19,247 nt of DNA from an uncultured Clostridia bacterium. Lineage in GTDB: Bacteria > Bacillota > Clostridia > TANB77 > CAG-508. The notes beneath the pieces were generated by a model that was not told the origin of the DNA, did no database searches, and saw only the letters and a program-made list of their open reading frames with translations. This document shows, piece after piece, positions 8,451-16,150 of the stretch. Location of the stretch: NCBI GenBank assembly GCA_947631385.1, contig CANRLE010000013.1:1-19247 (forward strand), in the 5' to 3' direction. Position 1 is the stretch's first letter. Every line of letters begins with the position of its first letter. A program made the translations under genes and the position numbers.

Positions 8451-8948
8451 ATGTATCAAGAAACTTATGATGAGTACATAAGGAGTATTTTAGGATATCC
8501 AAACTATAATCAAAATATTTATGAAAATAATTATAATATGACAAATTATAGAAATATGGAGCAAAACGCAGAACTAGAATCATGTTATCCTGAAATATAT
8601 AAAGTTGTATATCCAATGGTAACAAAGGCTTGTGCTAATAATACAAAGCCAGTAACATCAACATTAGTAGATGAATTAACAAATGAGATTTATTTAGCAG
8701 TTGAAAATGAAAACACAAATAATGTAAAAAGAGAACCAATTAGAGAGAATAGAGGGGAAGATAGGCAATTTAGAAATAGAGGATTACAAGACTTAATTAG
8801 GATTTTATTAATTAGAGAATTATTAGGAAGACCAGGAAACTTTCCACCAAATCGCCCACCACTTATGCCACCAAGACCACCTATGAGACCACCATTTCCG
8901 GGAGGTCCGGGACCGGGAAGACCACCAATAATGCCAAGAGACAACTAA
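8451..8948 (+). CDS. Uncharacterised protein with Pro/Arg/Gly-rich tail
   Basis: This is a 165-residue protein whose family I do not recognise. The start follows a perfect AAGGAGGT (8437-8444), and a TATAAT (8418-8423) lies upstream without a clear -35 box. The first 35 residues are rich in Tyr and Asn. A conserved-looking core follows (LESCYPEIYKVVYPMVTKAC, about 43-62; then a helix with VDELTNEIYLAVE). The C-terminal 45 residues are a Pro/Arg/Gly tail of PP-M/L-PP-R repeats. No signal peptide or membrane helix is visible. A Tyr/Asn-rich head and Pro/Gly-rich tail are compatible with a spore-coat or other structural surface protein, but this is inference. The tail contains three CGG trinucleotides, each out of frame as CCG GGA, and all read normally. 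Confidence 0.75.
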   Translation: MYQETYDEYIRSILGYPNYNQNIYENNYNMTNYRNMEQNAELESCYPEIYKVVYPMVTKACANNTKPVTSTLVDELTNEIYLAVENENTNNVKREPIRENRGEDRQFRNRGLQDLIRILLIRELLGRPGNFPPNRPPLMPPRPPMRPPFPGGPGPGRPPIMPRDN

Positions 8949-9027
8949 AATTCCAATTTTTTCAAGCATATATATTTTTTAATTGTAAAAAATAAAATTG
9001 AGAATTTTGTTGAAAGGTGGTAGAAGT

Positions 9028-9474
9028 ATGAAAGTAAAAGATTGTATGTGTAATGATGTGTGTTGTGTAAAGCCAAACACTACTTTAAATCAGGTAGCTA
9101 AATTAATGAGCGAAAATCATGTTGGATGTATTCCTGTATGTGATGATAGTAACCAAATTTGTGGAATTGTAACAGATAGAGATATATTACTTCGAGCAGT
9201 AGCTTGTGAAAAAGATACAAAAAATTGTGCTGTTAGTGATATAATGACAACAAATGTATGCACTTGTGCAGAAGAAGATGACATGTCAAATGCAGAAAAT
9301 AAAATGTCACAAAATCAAGTTAGAAGATTACCAGTATGTGACAGCAATAATAGAGTAGTAGGTATTTTAACATTAGGAGATTTAGCACAAAATAACACAG
9401 ACTTAGGAAAGCAACAAGTATGCAATACCCTAGAAGGTATTTGTGATTGTAACCAATCTCAAAATGCTCAATAA
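9028..9474 (+). CDS. Cys-rich protein with tandem CBS domains
   Basis: At 148 residues this is essentially one Bateman module. The first CBS domain covers about 1-62 (KVKDCMCNDVCCVKP to GIVTDRDILLRA) and the second about 73-128 (SDIMTTNVCTC to VVGILTLGDLAQ). CBS pairs usually bind adenine nucleotides and act as energy or redox sensors. The ATG at 9028 is chosen because AAAGGTGG (9013-9020) precedes it; an in-frame TTG at 8998 would place the ribosome binding site inside the gene. It has 15 Cys residues, including CMC, CC, CTC and CDC clusters, which is unusual and suggests metal binding or thiol chemistry. Neither has been shown for this protein. A strong terminator follows. No membrane segment or partner domain is present. 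Confidence 0.85.
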   Translation: MKVKDCMCNDVCCVKPNTTLNQVAKLMSENHVGCIPVCDDSNQICGIVTDRDILLRAVACEKDTKNCAVSDIMTTNVCTCAEEDDMSNAENKMSQNQVRRLPVCDSNNRVVGILTLGDLAQNNTDLGKQQVCNTLEGICDCNQSQNAQ

Positions 9475-9485
9475 TTAGAAAATAG

Positions 9486-9517
9486 AAAGAACGGAATGGA
9501 TAATATTCCGTTCTTTT
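9486..9517 (+). terminator. Intrinsic terminator after the CBS gene
   Basis: AAAGAACGGAAT (9486-9497) pairs over 12 bp with ATTCCGTTCTTT (9505-9516), with a 7-nt loop and a short T-run at its 3' end. It lies 11 nt past the CBS stop codon and before the AI-2E family gene. Confidence 0.8.
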
Positions 9518-9544
9518 ACATAGAATAAAATAGGGAGGATGGAA

Positions 9545-10642
9545 ATGATAATTGATGTTGCTTATTGGACAAGAGTGTTAAAAAATATTTTATATGTTGT
9601 TTTACTTTTATTAGGGCTATATATTTCATTAAAACTCTCTATTTTTTATATGCCTTTTTTAGTTGCATTTATTATATCTCTAATTATAGAGCCATGCATA
9701 CAATGGGTCATGAAAAAGACTAAATTAACAAGAAGAACAAGTTCTATTATAATTTTTTTCATAGCATCAGTTGTAATTATAGGGAGTTTAGCATGGCTTT
9801 TGATAACATTATTTTCTGAATCTTCTAGCTTATTACAAGGATTAAATGATTATTTTGATAAAGCATATGCACAAATTCAAGATGTTATTAAAAATTTTCA
9901 ATTTGACAAAATTCATTTATCTGATGAAATTTTAAACGTAATTCAAAATTCAACTGGTGATTTATTAGAAACAGCTTCTAATTGGATTAAAAATGCATTA
10001 ACAGGATTAATCAATTTTGTAACAGGATTACCTTCTATTGCAATTTGTATAGGTATAACAGTAGTTGCACTATATTTTATATGTGTTGATAAAATATATA
10101 TTTTAGACCAGATTGAATATCACTTACCAAAAATATGGGTAAAAAAAATAGGCTCTCATTTAAAAGACTTAATTCAAACATTAGGAGGTTATTTAAAAGC
10201 AGAGGCAAGTTTAATTTTAATATCTTTTATCATTTCTTTAATAGGGCTTTACATCTTACAATTTATGGGATTTTCTATAAAATATCCATTACTAATGGCA
10301 TTATTCATTGGATTTGTTGATGCACTTCCAATTCTTGGTTCAGGGACTGTTATGATACCATGGGCAATTATTTGTGCGATTAATGGAGATATCAATTTAG
10401 GAATTGCAATTATTGTTTTGCTAATTATAATGTCAGTAGTAAGGCAAATACTAGAACCTAAATTAGTCAGTAAGAACATAGGAGTTCATCCTATTTTTAC
10501 TTTAATTGCAATGTATACAGGATTTAAAGTAATAGGAATTATTGGATTACTAATTGGTCCAATTGTATTAATTATATTTAAAAATATTTTTGCAAGCTTA
10601 ATTGATCAGGGAGTATTTAAAACGATATTTGATAAAAAATAG
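9545..10642 (+). CDS. AI-2E family (UPF0118) membrane protein, YtvI-like
   Basis: This 365-residue polytopic membrane protein has two N-terminal hydrophobic segments (about 12-58) and a third at about 68-88. A soluble stretch (about 90-145) follows, then a C-terminal block of four or five helices with LGGYLKAEASLILISF, GFVDALPILGSGTVMIPW and a final EPKLVSKNIGVHP motif. The order and the EPKLVxxxIGxHP motif are typical of the AI-2E/UPF0118 family, members of which include the sporulation protein YtvI and proteins with transport or Na+/H+ antiport roles. The substrate is not predictable here. GGGAGG sits at 9533-9538; the ATG at 9539 abuts it with no spacing, so the in-frame ATG at 9545 is the better start. 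The gene is convergent with guaA and shares a hairpin with it at the 3' end. Confidence 0.85.
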   Translation: MIIDVAYWTRVLKNILYVVLLLLGLYISLKLSIFYMPFLVAFIISLIIEPCIQWVMKKTKLTRRTSSIIIFFIASVVIIGSLAWLLITLFSESSSLLQGLNDYFDKAYAQIQDVIKNFQFDKIHLSDEILNVIQNSTGDLLETASNWIKNALTGLINFVTGLPSIAICIGITVVALYFICVDKIYILDQIEYHLPKIWVKKIGSHLKDLIQTLGGYLKAEASLILISFIISLIGLYILQFMGFSIKYPLLMALFIGFVDALPILGSGTVMIPWAIICAINGDINLGIAIIVLLIIMSVVRQILEPKLVSKNIGVHPIFTLIAMYTGFKVIGIIGLLIGPIVLIIFKNIFASLIDQGVFKTIFDKK

Positions 10643-10665
10643 AATGGGATTATTCCCATTCTATT
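10638..10665 (-). terminator. Shared hairpin between convergent AI-2E and guaA genes
   Basis: AATAGAATGGGA (10638-10649) pairs over 12 bp with TCCCATTCTATT (10654-10665) around a 4-nt loop. Both stop codons lie inside it. A U-tract follows only in the leftward direction, so it is best as the guaA terminator; rightward it lacks a T-run. Confidence 0.75.
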
Positions 10666-12185
10666 GTAGCAGGTGGTTTAGAAGTAATATCATACACAAC
10701 ACGATTAACATGATTTACTTCATTTACAATACGAGAAGAAACTCTTTCTAAAATATCATATGGTATTTTGCTCCAAACACCTGTCATAAAATCAGTTGTT
10801 TCAACTGCACGAAGAGCTATTGTATAGTCATATGTCCTTTCATCACCCATAACACCAACTGATTTTAAATTGGTTAATACTGCAAAATATTGGTTAATGC
10901 TTTTGTGAAGACCAGCATTTGCAATTTCTTCTCTAAATATACTATCAGCATCTTTTAAAATAGTTAGTTTATCATCTGTAATATCACCAATTATCCTTAT
11001 AGCTAGACCTGGTCCGGGAAAAGGTTGGCGATAAACTAAATTTTCTGGAATACCTAATTCTAAACCAGTTTTTCTAACTTCATCTTTAAATAAATCTCGT
11101 AAAGGTTCTACAATTTCTTTAAAATCTACATAGTCTGGTAGACCACCAACATTATGATGACTTTTTATAACAGAACTTTTACCTAATCCACTTTCTATTA
11201 CATCAGGGTAAATAGTACCTTGTACTAGAAAATCAACAGTTCCAATTTTTTTTGCTTCTTCTTCAAAAACACGAATAAATTCTTCACCGATTATTTTCCT
11301 TTTAGTTTCTGGATCAGTAACACCTTTTAATTTAGATAAAAATCTATCTTTTGCATTAACTCTTATTAAATTAATATCAAATTGATTTCTAAAGACTTCT
11401 TCTACTTCATCACCTTCATTTTTACGAAGAAGACCATGATCTACAAAAATACATGTTAAATTTTTTCCAATAGCTTTAGAAAGTAAAACTGCAGCAACAG
11501 AAGAATCAACACCACCAGATAAGGCACATAAAGCCTTTTTGTCGCCAATTTTTTCTTTTAGTTTTTTGATACTTTCTTGTGCAAAAGAATTAATAATCCA
11601 ATCTCCTTTGCAATTACAAATGTTAAACAAAAAGTTTTTAATTACTTGAATTCCATTTATAGAATTATTTACTTCAGGATGAAATTGAATTCCATATAGC
11701 TTTTTATCAGGATTTTCCATTGCAGCATTTGGACAAGATGATGTAGAACCTATATTGTGAAATCCTTCTGGAACTACTTCAACATAATCAGTATGACTCA
11801 TTAAGAATCCATTTGTATTATTAAAGCCTTGCAAAAGAGGGGAAGAGTTGTCAATAGTTACTTCTGTTGTACCATATTCACGTTTGTTTGCTCTAGCTAC
11901 TTGTCCACCTAATGTATGTGTCATTAATTGCATACCATAACAAATACCAAGTACTGGTATTCCTAATTCGAATATGTCTTTACTGCATTTTGGAGCATCA
12001 TTTCCGTAAACACTTGCTGGACCTCCTGTAAATATAATTCCTTTTGGTTGCTTTTCTTTTATTTTTTCAATTGATATATTGTAAGGAACTACTTCAGAAT
12101 AAACATTGCATTCTCTAACACGTCTTGCTATTAATTGATTGTATTGACCACCAAAGTCTAATATTAAGATTAATTCATTTTTCAT
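10650..12185 (-). CDS. guaA: GMP synthase (glutamine-hydrolysing)
   Basis: GuaA converts XMP, ATP and glutamine to GMP, the last step of de novo GMP synthesis. At 511 residues it is complete. The class I glutamine amidotransferase domain (1-190) has its nucleophile Cys82 in GICYGMQ and the His169-Pro-Glu171 pair in GIQFHPEV. The ATP-pyrophosphatase domain has the PP-loop ALSGGVDSSV (221-230), FVDHGLLRK and the C-terminal dimerisation part with QPFPGPGLAIRI and KPPATIEWE. An AAAGGAAAG ribosome binding site lies about 9 nt before the ATG. Three CGG trinucleotides are all out of frame; one (TAC GGA, at Tyr60-Gly61) sits in the nonamer TTTACGGAA that also occurs at the RelA-like shift site, yet guaA needs no correction there. 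Confidence 0.97.
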   Translation of the reverse strand: MKNELILILDFGGQYNQLIARRVRECNVYSEVVPYNISIEKIKEKQPKGIIFTGGPASVYGNDAPKCSKDIFELGIPVLGICYGMQLMTHTLGGQVARANKREYGTTEVTIDNSSPLLQGFNNTNGFLMSHTDYVEVVPEGFHNIGSTSSCPNAAMENPDKKLYGIQFHPEVNNSINGIQVIKNFLFNICNCKGDWIINSFAQESIKKLKEKIGDKKALCALSGGVDSSVAAVLLSKAIGKNLTCIFVDHGLLRKNEGDEVEEVFRNQFDINLIRVNAKDRFLSKLKGVTDPETKRKIIGEEFIRVFEEEAKKIGTVDFLVQGTIYPDVIESGLGKSSVIKSHHNVGGLPDYVDFKEIVEPLRDLFKDEVRKTGLELGIPENLVYRQPFPGPGLAIRIIGDITDDKLTILKDADSIFREEIANAGLHKSINQYFAVLTNLKSVGVMGDERTYDYTIALRAVETTDFMTGVWSKIPYDILERVSSRIVNEVNHVNRVVYDITSKPPATIEWE

Positions 12186-12215
12186 AATTATTATCTTTCC
12201 TTTCTAATTTTCTAT

Positions 12216-12244
12216 ATTTTATCATAAATAAATAAATTTTGTAA
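12216..12244 (-). promoter_or_regulatory. Possible promoter for guaA
   Basis: On the minus strand TTACAA (12244-12239), a 17-nt spacer and TAAAAT (12221-12216) lie about 30 nt before the guaA ATG. Box matches are moderate and the region is AT-rich, so this is tentative. Confidence 0.4.
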
Positions 12245-12245
12245 C

Positions 12246-14400
12246 CTATCTTTGAGTTCCTTCTGTACGTTTTCTCATATCGTTAATAGAATTAGTATAT
12301 GGAAATCTAGTTGTTTGAGATTGCTTCTCCATATCCATTAGGATATTATCTATAATATTTTGAGGTAATCTTTGATTTTCTAAGATTTTTCTAATAGTAT
12401 CTTTGGGAAGCACAATATTTGCATTCTTTTTTTCTATATCTTGTAAACGTTGTATTAACATATCAGCTAAACATGTTGTTTCATCAGCTTTTAAAAGCTT
12501 TTCTCTAAAATTGTCAATTAGATATTTTCTATTAACAAATGCAATATTTTCATTTACACGTGAATGGGTTGAAGAAACAGCAACTAATTCAGGAGAATGA
12601 TATTCAGCAAAAATTGGGAGATATTCATCTAAACTATATGTATAAGTTTGAGTATGTTCTACACCATCTTCAGATTTCCAAGTATTAATATTTTCATAAG
12701 TTTCTTTTAATTGTACTATTTTAAGAGCAGCTTCTAATTTCCTTTTTAACTTTTTGTCTTCATTTGATAAACTTTCTATTGGCGTATATAATAACCTATT
12801 TCGTACTGCAATTGTTGTACTATCTAATATATTAATAGCATCTCTAAATATTTTTTCATAATTGGCATCAGATTTATCATAGTTTTTTAATTCGAAGAAA
12901 TGAGAAATGTCAAATTGCTTATAAAGACTATGGTCTGACCTACCAATTTTAGAATCTTTAAATCTTGAATAGGTTTGAAATTGAATTTCAATTTTTCTGT
13001 TATCTGGTGTTAATAAAATAGCATAAATAGCACAATAACCATTCTTTTTAAATCTTTCTTTAATAGAAAGTAATTTTGCATTTAAAAGGTCTCTTATAGC
13101 ATTTTCTTTTGTAAAGTTTTTATCTTTTAAAATATTAGGTATACTTACTCTTAATACCTGAAAACCATATTTGTCAAACACACGATTTTTTAATTCATCA
13201 AGCAAAGAATGTAATTCGTCTTGGTATTTAGAATGTTGATCATCTGTTAAGTCTTCTTCAAAATCATTATTTTTTATATGAAATGTATATTCTTGAATAG
13301 CTTCTTCAAGTAGTTTTGAAAAAGAAGTTCCGTAAATCATCTTTATTTTGTGGTTTGAATAAAGGTCCATTATATTCTTCAGAGCATTCACTAAAAGTAC
13401 ATCTTTGTAAAATATCTAAAAGCTCTATTTTAATTTGTAAATATTGTTCCTGAGTAAAATCCATGAAGAAATATGGATCATCAATAAAGTTTTTTAAAGA
13501 ATGGTAATAAGATAGGTGTACATTTTTATCTCTTCGATATTGTATTAAATCTCTAATATTTTTAGCAGTTTTATCATCTGCAGCATTATACAAACTTTCT
13601 AATTCATCAATATGAAATGTATCTAATACATTTTTTAATACAATGGTAATAGCAAAATAATCATCAGAAGTTTTATCTAAATTAAAATTATTTTCTAAAT
13701 CCTCATATGTAATTCCTTTTTCTAGGTCAGAAGGTACTATATTATCAAGGGAATTGTGTAATTCTTTATTATAATTTTCTGTTGCGCTACCTAGACTTTT
13801 TACTCTACCAGGTAAATAAATATCAAATTCTCCAAAATCATTTTTTATAGTTGTATAAGTAGCTGTTTGGATGTCTTCATTATTTTGCATATTTTTTTTA
13901 TGTTGCATATATTTGTCTAATGTATGGTAAAATTGCTTTTTGATATATTTTACTTCTAATTTAAGATCCTTTGGATCTTTTTCTGTTTTAATAAATTTTA
14001 GAAATTCATTAGGATATCTTTTTGCAATAATTATTTTTAGTTTTTCTATTTCTTCTAATTTTTCTTTTTGACCTTTGTATTTTTCAGGATGTTCCATATA
14101 GTCAATAAATGTATTTTTAATGTATTCTTCAAAATTTTTTAATACTTCATTATTAATAGGAAAACTAATTAAAGAAGATACTTCTTCTGGAAAATTAGTT
14201 TTTACAGTATTTTTTAATTTTTCCTGCATATTAGTTGATATTCGTAAATCATTTTCTATTTCTTTTAGAAGTCCATATAGATCGAATAATGATGAGGAAT
14301 TGAATTCGTTAATTAAATCTTCATCGTGTGATGGTATAATTTTAACTTCTTCATCTAAATATTTTTTAAATTCATTTCTTGTTTTTAATTTGTAAGCCAT
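12246..14400 (-). CDS. RelA/SpoT-like domain protein, two frames joined by a +1 shift at CGG
   Basis: The first frame starts at ATG 14400 with a GAGGTGA ribosome binding site and runs 356 codons to CGG (13332-13330), then TGA eight codons later. Skipping the C gives GGA and continues in the +1 frame (TSFSKLLEEAIQEY and on) to the stop at 12246, 717 residues in all. The downstream frame has an ATG at 13391 but no ribosome binding site there, and it overlaps the first frame by 86 nt. Resemblance to the RelA/SpoT nucleotidyltransferase fold is weak and split over both halves: GRVKS and DDYFAITIV (198-202, 246-254) before the shift; NGYCAIYAILL, RKIEIQFQT and SDHSLYK (about 453-494) after it. If right, a (p)ppGpp-type nucleotide enzyme or a degenerate relative is likely, with extra helical regions at both ends. 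The function is inference; the single-gene model is stronger. Confidence 0.72.
13329..13332 (-). other. Putative +1 recoding site UUA-C-GGA
   Basis: In-frame CGG (13332-13330) is codon 357 of the RelA-like gene. Skipping the C (forward position 13332) gives GGA and joins the two long overlapping frames. The surrounding nonamer TTTACGGAA also occurs in guaA (12010-12002), where the CGG is out of frame and nothing needs correcting. Confidence 0.82.
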
Positions 14401-14417
14401 AAAATCACCTCATATTA

Positions 14418-14446
14418 ATTATAACATAATTCTATATAAATTGAAA
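14418..14446 (-). promoter_or_regulatory. Promoter for the RelA-like gene
   Basis: Minus-strand TTTCAA (14446-14441), a 17-nt spacer and TATAAT (14423-14418) preceded by TGT (extended -10) lie about 18 nt upstream of the start codon. It borders the left end of the 250-bp palindrome. Confidence 0.7.
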
Positions 14447-14449
14447 TAG

Positions 14450-14699
14450 TTGTTAATTTTGAATTTTATTTTGCACCACACCATATATCAAAAATACAAT
14501 ATGTATCTTGTTCATTTCGTTCAAAAAGAACTTGTAACTTAAAAAAATGTGCCGCTTTCACGAAAAAAATAAATAAATTATTTTTCCGTGAACATCCCTC
14601 ATTTTTTTAATAACAAGTTCTATTTTTCTCGAAATTCAAGCGATACATATTGCATTTTTGATATATGGTGTGGTGCAAAATAAAATTCAAAATTATCAA
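14450..14699. repeat. 250-bp imperfect palindrome, MITE-like
   Basis: The gene-free space between the divergent RelA-like and U32 genes is filled by one long inverted repeat. The outer arms 14450-14507 and 14642-14699 match almost perfectly: only two mismatches, one at the fourth base from the end and one A/G change. They include TTTTGCACCACACCATATAT on the left and its complement on the right. The inner parts remain alignable, with small compensating indels (GAACTTGT and TTAAAAAAATG blocks on both sides), to a centre near 14575. There is no ORF of note inside. It resembles a miniature inverted-repeat element whose halves are decaying inward; I see no convincing target-site duplication. An alternative is a transcribed giant hairpin. 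Promoters for both flanking genes start immediately outside it. Confidence 0.85.
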
Positions 14700-14703
14700 T
14701 ATA

Positions 14704-14732
14704 TTGACATTCAAGAAAAATGTTTATATAAT
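14704..14732 (+). promoter_or_regulatory. Consensus sigma-A promoter for the U32 gene
   Basis: TTGACA (14704-14709), 17 nt and TATAAT (14727-14732) form a perfect vegetative promoter. It begins 5 nt after the palindrome ends and about 24 nt before the U32 start. Confidence 0.88.
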
Positions 14733-14755
14733 AGTTAAATACGAGGAGAAATATG

Positions 14756-15985
14756 ATGAAAGAAATAGAATTATTAGCGCCAGCAGGTTCATTTGAAAAA
14801 GCAAAAATTGCATTCTTATATGGAGCAGATGCAATATATTGTGGTACATCATCATTATCATTAAGAACAAGAGCAGATATGAAAGATGATGATTTAGAAA
14901 AAACAATAAAATATGCACATGAAAAAGGAAAAAAAGTATATGTAACACTAAACATATTTGCATGGGATGAAAAGTATGAAGAAATTATAGAAATGGCAAA
15001 AAAACTAGAAGAATTAAAGCCAGATGGTATTATTGCAGCAGATGTAGGAGTAATAGATGCCTTAAAACAGTATGCACCATCTATACCAATTAATATTAGC
15101 ACACAAGCAAATATTATTAGTTTACAAGACTGCAATTTCTGGTATAAAAATGGGGCAAAAAGAGTCATTATGGCAAGAGAAATGAATAAAGAACAATTAA
15201 AATACATAATGGAGAACAAACCAAAAGATTTAGAAGTAGAAATCTTTATTCATGGAGCTATTTGTTTTGCGTTTTCTGGAAGATGTTTTTTAAGTGATTT
15301 CTTATCTTGTAGAAGTGCTAATTTAGGTGATTGTGCTCAAAGTTGTAGGTGGTCATACAATTTATATGCTGAAGAAAAGAACAATCCAGGAGAAATGATG
15401 CCAATAGAAATAAGCGAATATGGAACTAGTATTTTTTCTTCTAAAGATTTATGCTTAATAAAAGAATTACCAGAAATTATAGAAATGGGAATTGACAGCC
15501 TAAAAATTGAAGGAAGATTAAAGACAGAATATTATATAGCAAGTGTTGTAAATAGTTATAGAAATGCAATTGATGATTATAAATCAAATCCTGAAAAATT
15601 TGATTATACTAAATATTTAAAAGAATTAGAGAAGGTAAAAACAAGAGGATTAACATCATTCTACTTTAATGATAGGAATAATAAAGATATTCAAGAGTAT
15701 AGTGGAAGACAATATAATGAAAATTATGAATTTGGTGGCAAAGTAGTAGAATATAATCAGGAAAAATCAACGATTGAAATAAAAAATAAATTACAAGTAA
15801 GCGATATATTAGAAATTATAATTCCAAATCAAATCGAACCATATGAATTTACAATAGAAAAATTGTGGGATGAAGAAACAGATGAGGATATTAAAGAAAT
15901 TAGTCCAGGGGTAAAAGGTCAAAAAGTAAAAATGAAATTGCCAATTAAATGTGAAAAAGATTGGATATTAAGAAGGAAAAAATAA
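14756..15985 (+). CDS. Peptidase U32 family protein, probable tRNA hydroxylation protein TrhP
   Basis: The product is about 409 residues. The N-terminal ELLAPAGSFEKAKIAFLYGADAIY is the U32 entry motif and the barrel continues through STQAN (about 115-119). The family signature follows: EIFIHGAICFAFSGRC, then RSANLGDCAQSCRW (about 162-199). Its Cys residues (about 170, 177, 193, 197) are in the spacing typical of the family. The C-terminal part contains IEGRLKTEYYIASVV and the small beta-barrel U32 C domain. Family knowledge: many U32 members of this length (YrrN/YrrO, YegQ) act in 5-hydroxyuridine formation in tRNA rather than as proteases. GAGGAG ends 7 nt before ATG 14756 and only 4 nt before ATG 14753, so I prefer 14756. 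It has a consensus promoter and a hairpin after the stop, and contains no CGG. Confidence 0.9.
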   Translation: MKEIELLAPAGSFEKAKIAFLYGADAIYCGTSSLSLRTRADMKDDDLEKTIKYAHEKGKKVYVTLNIFAWDEKYEEIIEMAKKLEELKPDGIIAADVGVIDALKQYAPSIPINISTQANIISLQDCNFWYKNGAKRVIMAREMNKEQLKYIMENKPKDLEVEIFIHGAICFAFSGRCFLSDFLSCRSANLGDCAQSCRWSYNLYAEEKNNPGEMMPIEISEYGTSIFSSKDLCLIKELPEIIEMGIDSLKIEGRLKTEYYIASVVNSYRNAIDDYKSNPEKFDYTKYLKELEKVKTRGLTSFYFNDRNNKDIQEYSGRQYNENYEFGGKVVEYNQEKSTIEIKNKLQVSDILEIIIPNQIEPYEFTIEKLWDEETDEDIKEISPGVKGQKVKMKLPIKCEKDWILRRKK

Positions 15986-15989
15986 GGTT

Positions 15990-16020
15990 AAAAAAGAGCT
16001 ACACTATAAAGTGTAGCTCT
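15990..16020 (-). terminator. Strong intrinsic terminator, leftward
   Basis: AGAGCTACACT (15995-16005) pairs over 11 bp with AGTGTAGCTCT (16010-16020), with loop ATAA. Read leftward it is followed by a U-tract (15995-15990). Read rightward, behind the U32 stop at 15985, it has no T-run. It therefore best terminates the leftward small RNA and the DUF368 transcript. Confidence 0.82.
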
Positions 16021-16076
16021 CATCTCCTCGATATGCTTAAAAGGAGATTAATCAAAAGGATAAATCCTATTGATGT
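15990..16076 (-). ncRNA. Candidate small structured RNA with own promoter and terminator
   Basis: Downstream of a near-consensus minus-strand promoter (16111-16083), a transcript starting near 16076 would fold into three successive hairpins. The first is ATCAATAGGAT/ATCCTTTTGAT (16074-16064 with 16061-16051, one mismatch). The second is ATCTCCT/AGGAGAT (16048-16042 with 16028-16022). The third is the terminator (16020-15995) with its U-tract. The length is about 87 nt. The second hairpin carries a UCUCCUUUU segment resembling an anti-Shine-Dalgarno sequence, a feature of some Firmicutes regulatory RNAs. I recognise no known family. The alternative is an untranslated tail of the DUF368 mRNA, or a tiny TTG-initiated hydrophobic ORF (16094-16020). 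Confidence 0.5.
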
Positions 16077-16082
16077 AATTCC

Positions 16083-16111
16083 AATATACAACAAAAACTA
16101 TACCTTGTCAA
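16083..16111 (-). promoter_or_regulatory. Promoter downstream of the DUF368 gene
   Basis: Minus-strand TTGACA (16111-16106), exactly 17 nt and TATATT (16088-16083). It lies after the DUF368 stop codon (16151) and points to a region with no normal gene, which is why a small RNA is proposed. Confidence 0.65.
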
Positions 16112-16150
16112 TAACTTCAAGCTAAATTTTGATATAAACTAGGTGCATAA

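Noticed and set aside
13306..13391. Independent start for the second RelA-like ORF at 13391
   Set aside because: No ribosome binding site precedes that ATG, and the 20 residues before the shift point are just the other-frame reading of the upstream gene.
14450..14699. CRISPR array or insertion sequence
   Set aside because: There are no spaced direct repeats and no transposase ORF; the structure is a single inverted repeat.
14620..15219. Long minus-strand ORF opposite the U32 gene
   Set aside because: It is antisense to a well-supported conserved gene, has no ribosome binding site and its composition is the mirror of AT-rich coding DNA.
16020..16094. 24-residue hydrophobic peptide on the minus strand (TTG start, ends in SISRR)
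   Set aside because: It needs a TTG start and overlaps the -10 box of the promoter proposed for the small RNA. Kept only as an alternative explanation of that stretch.
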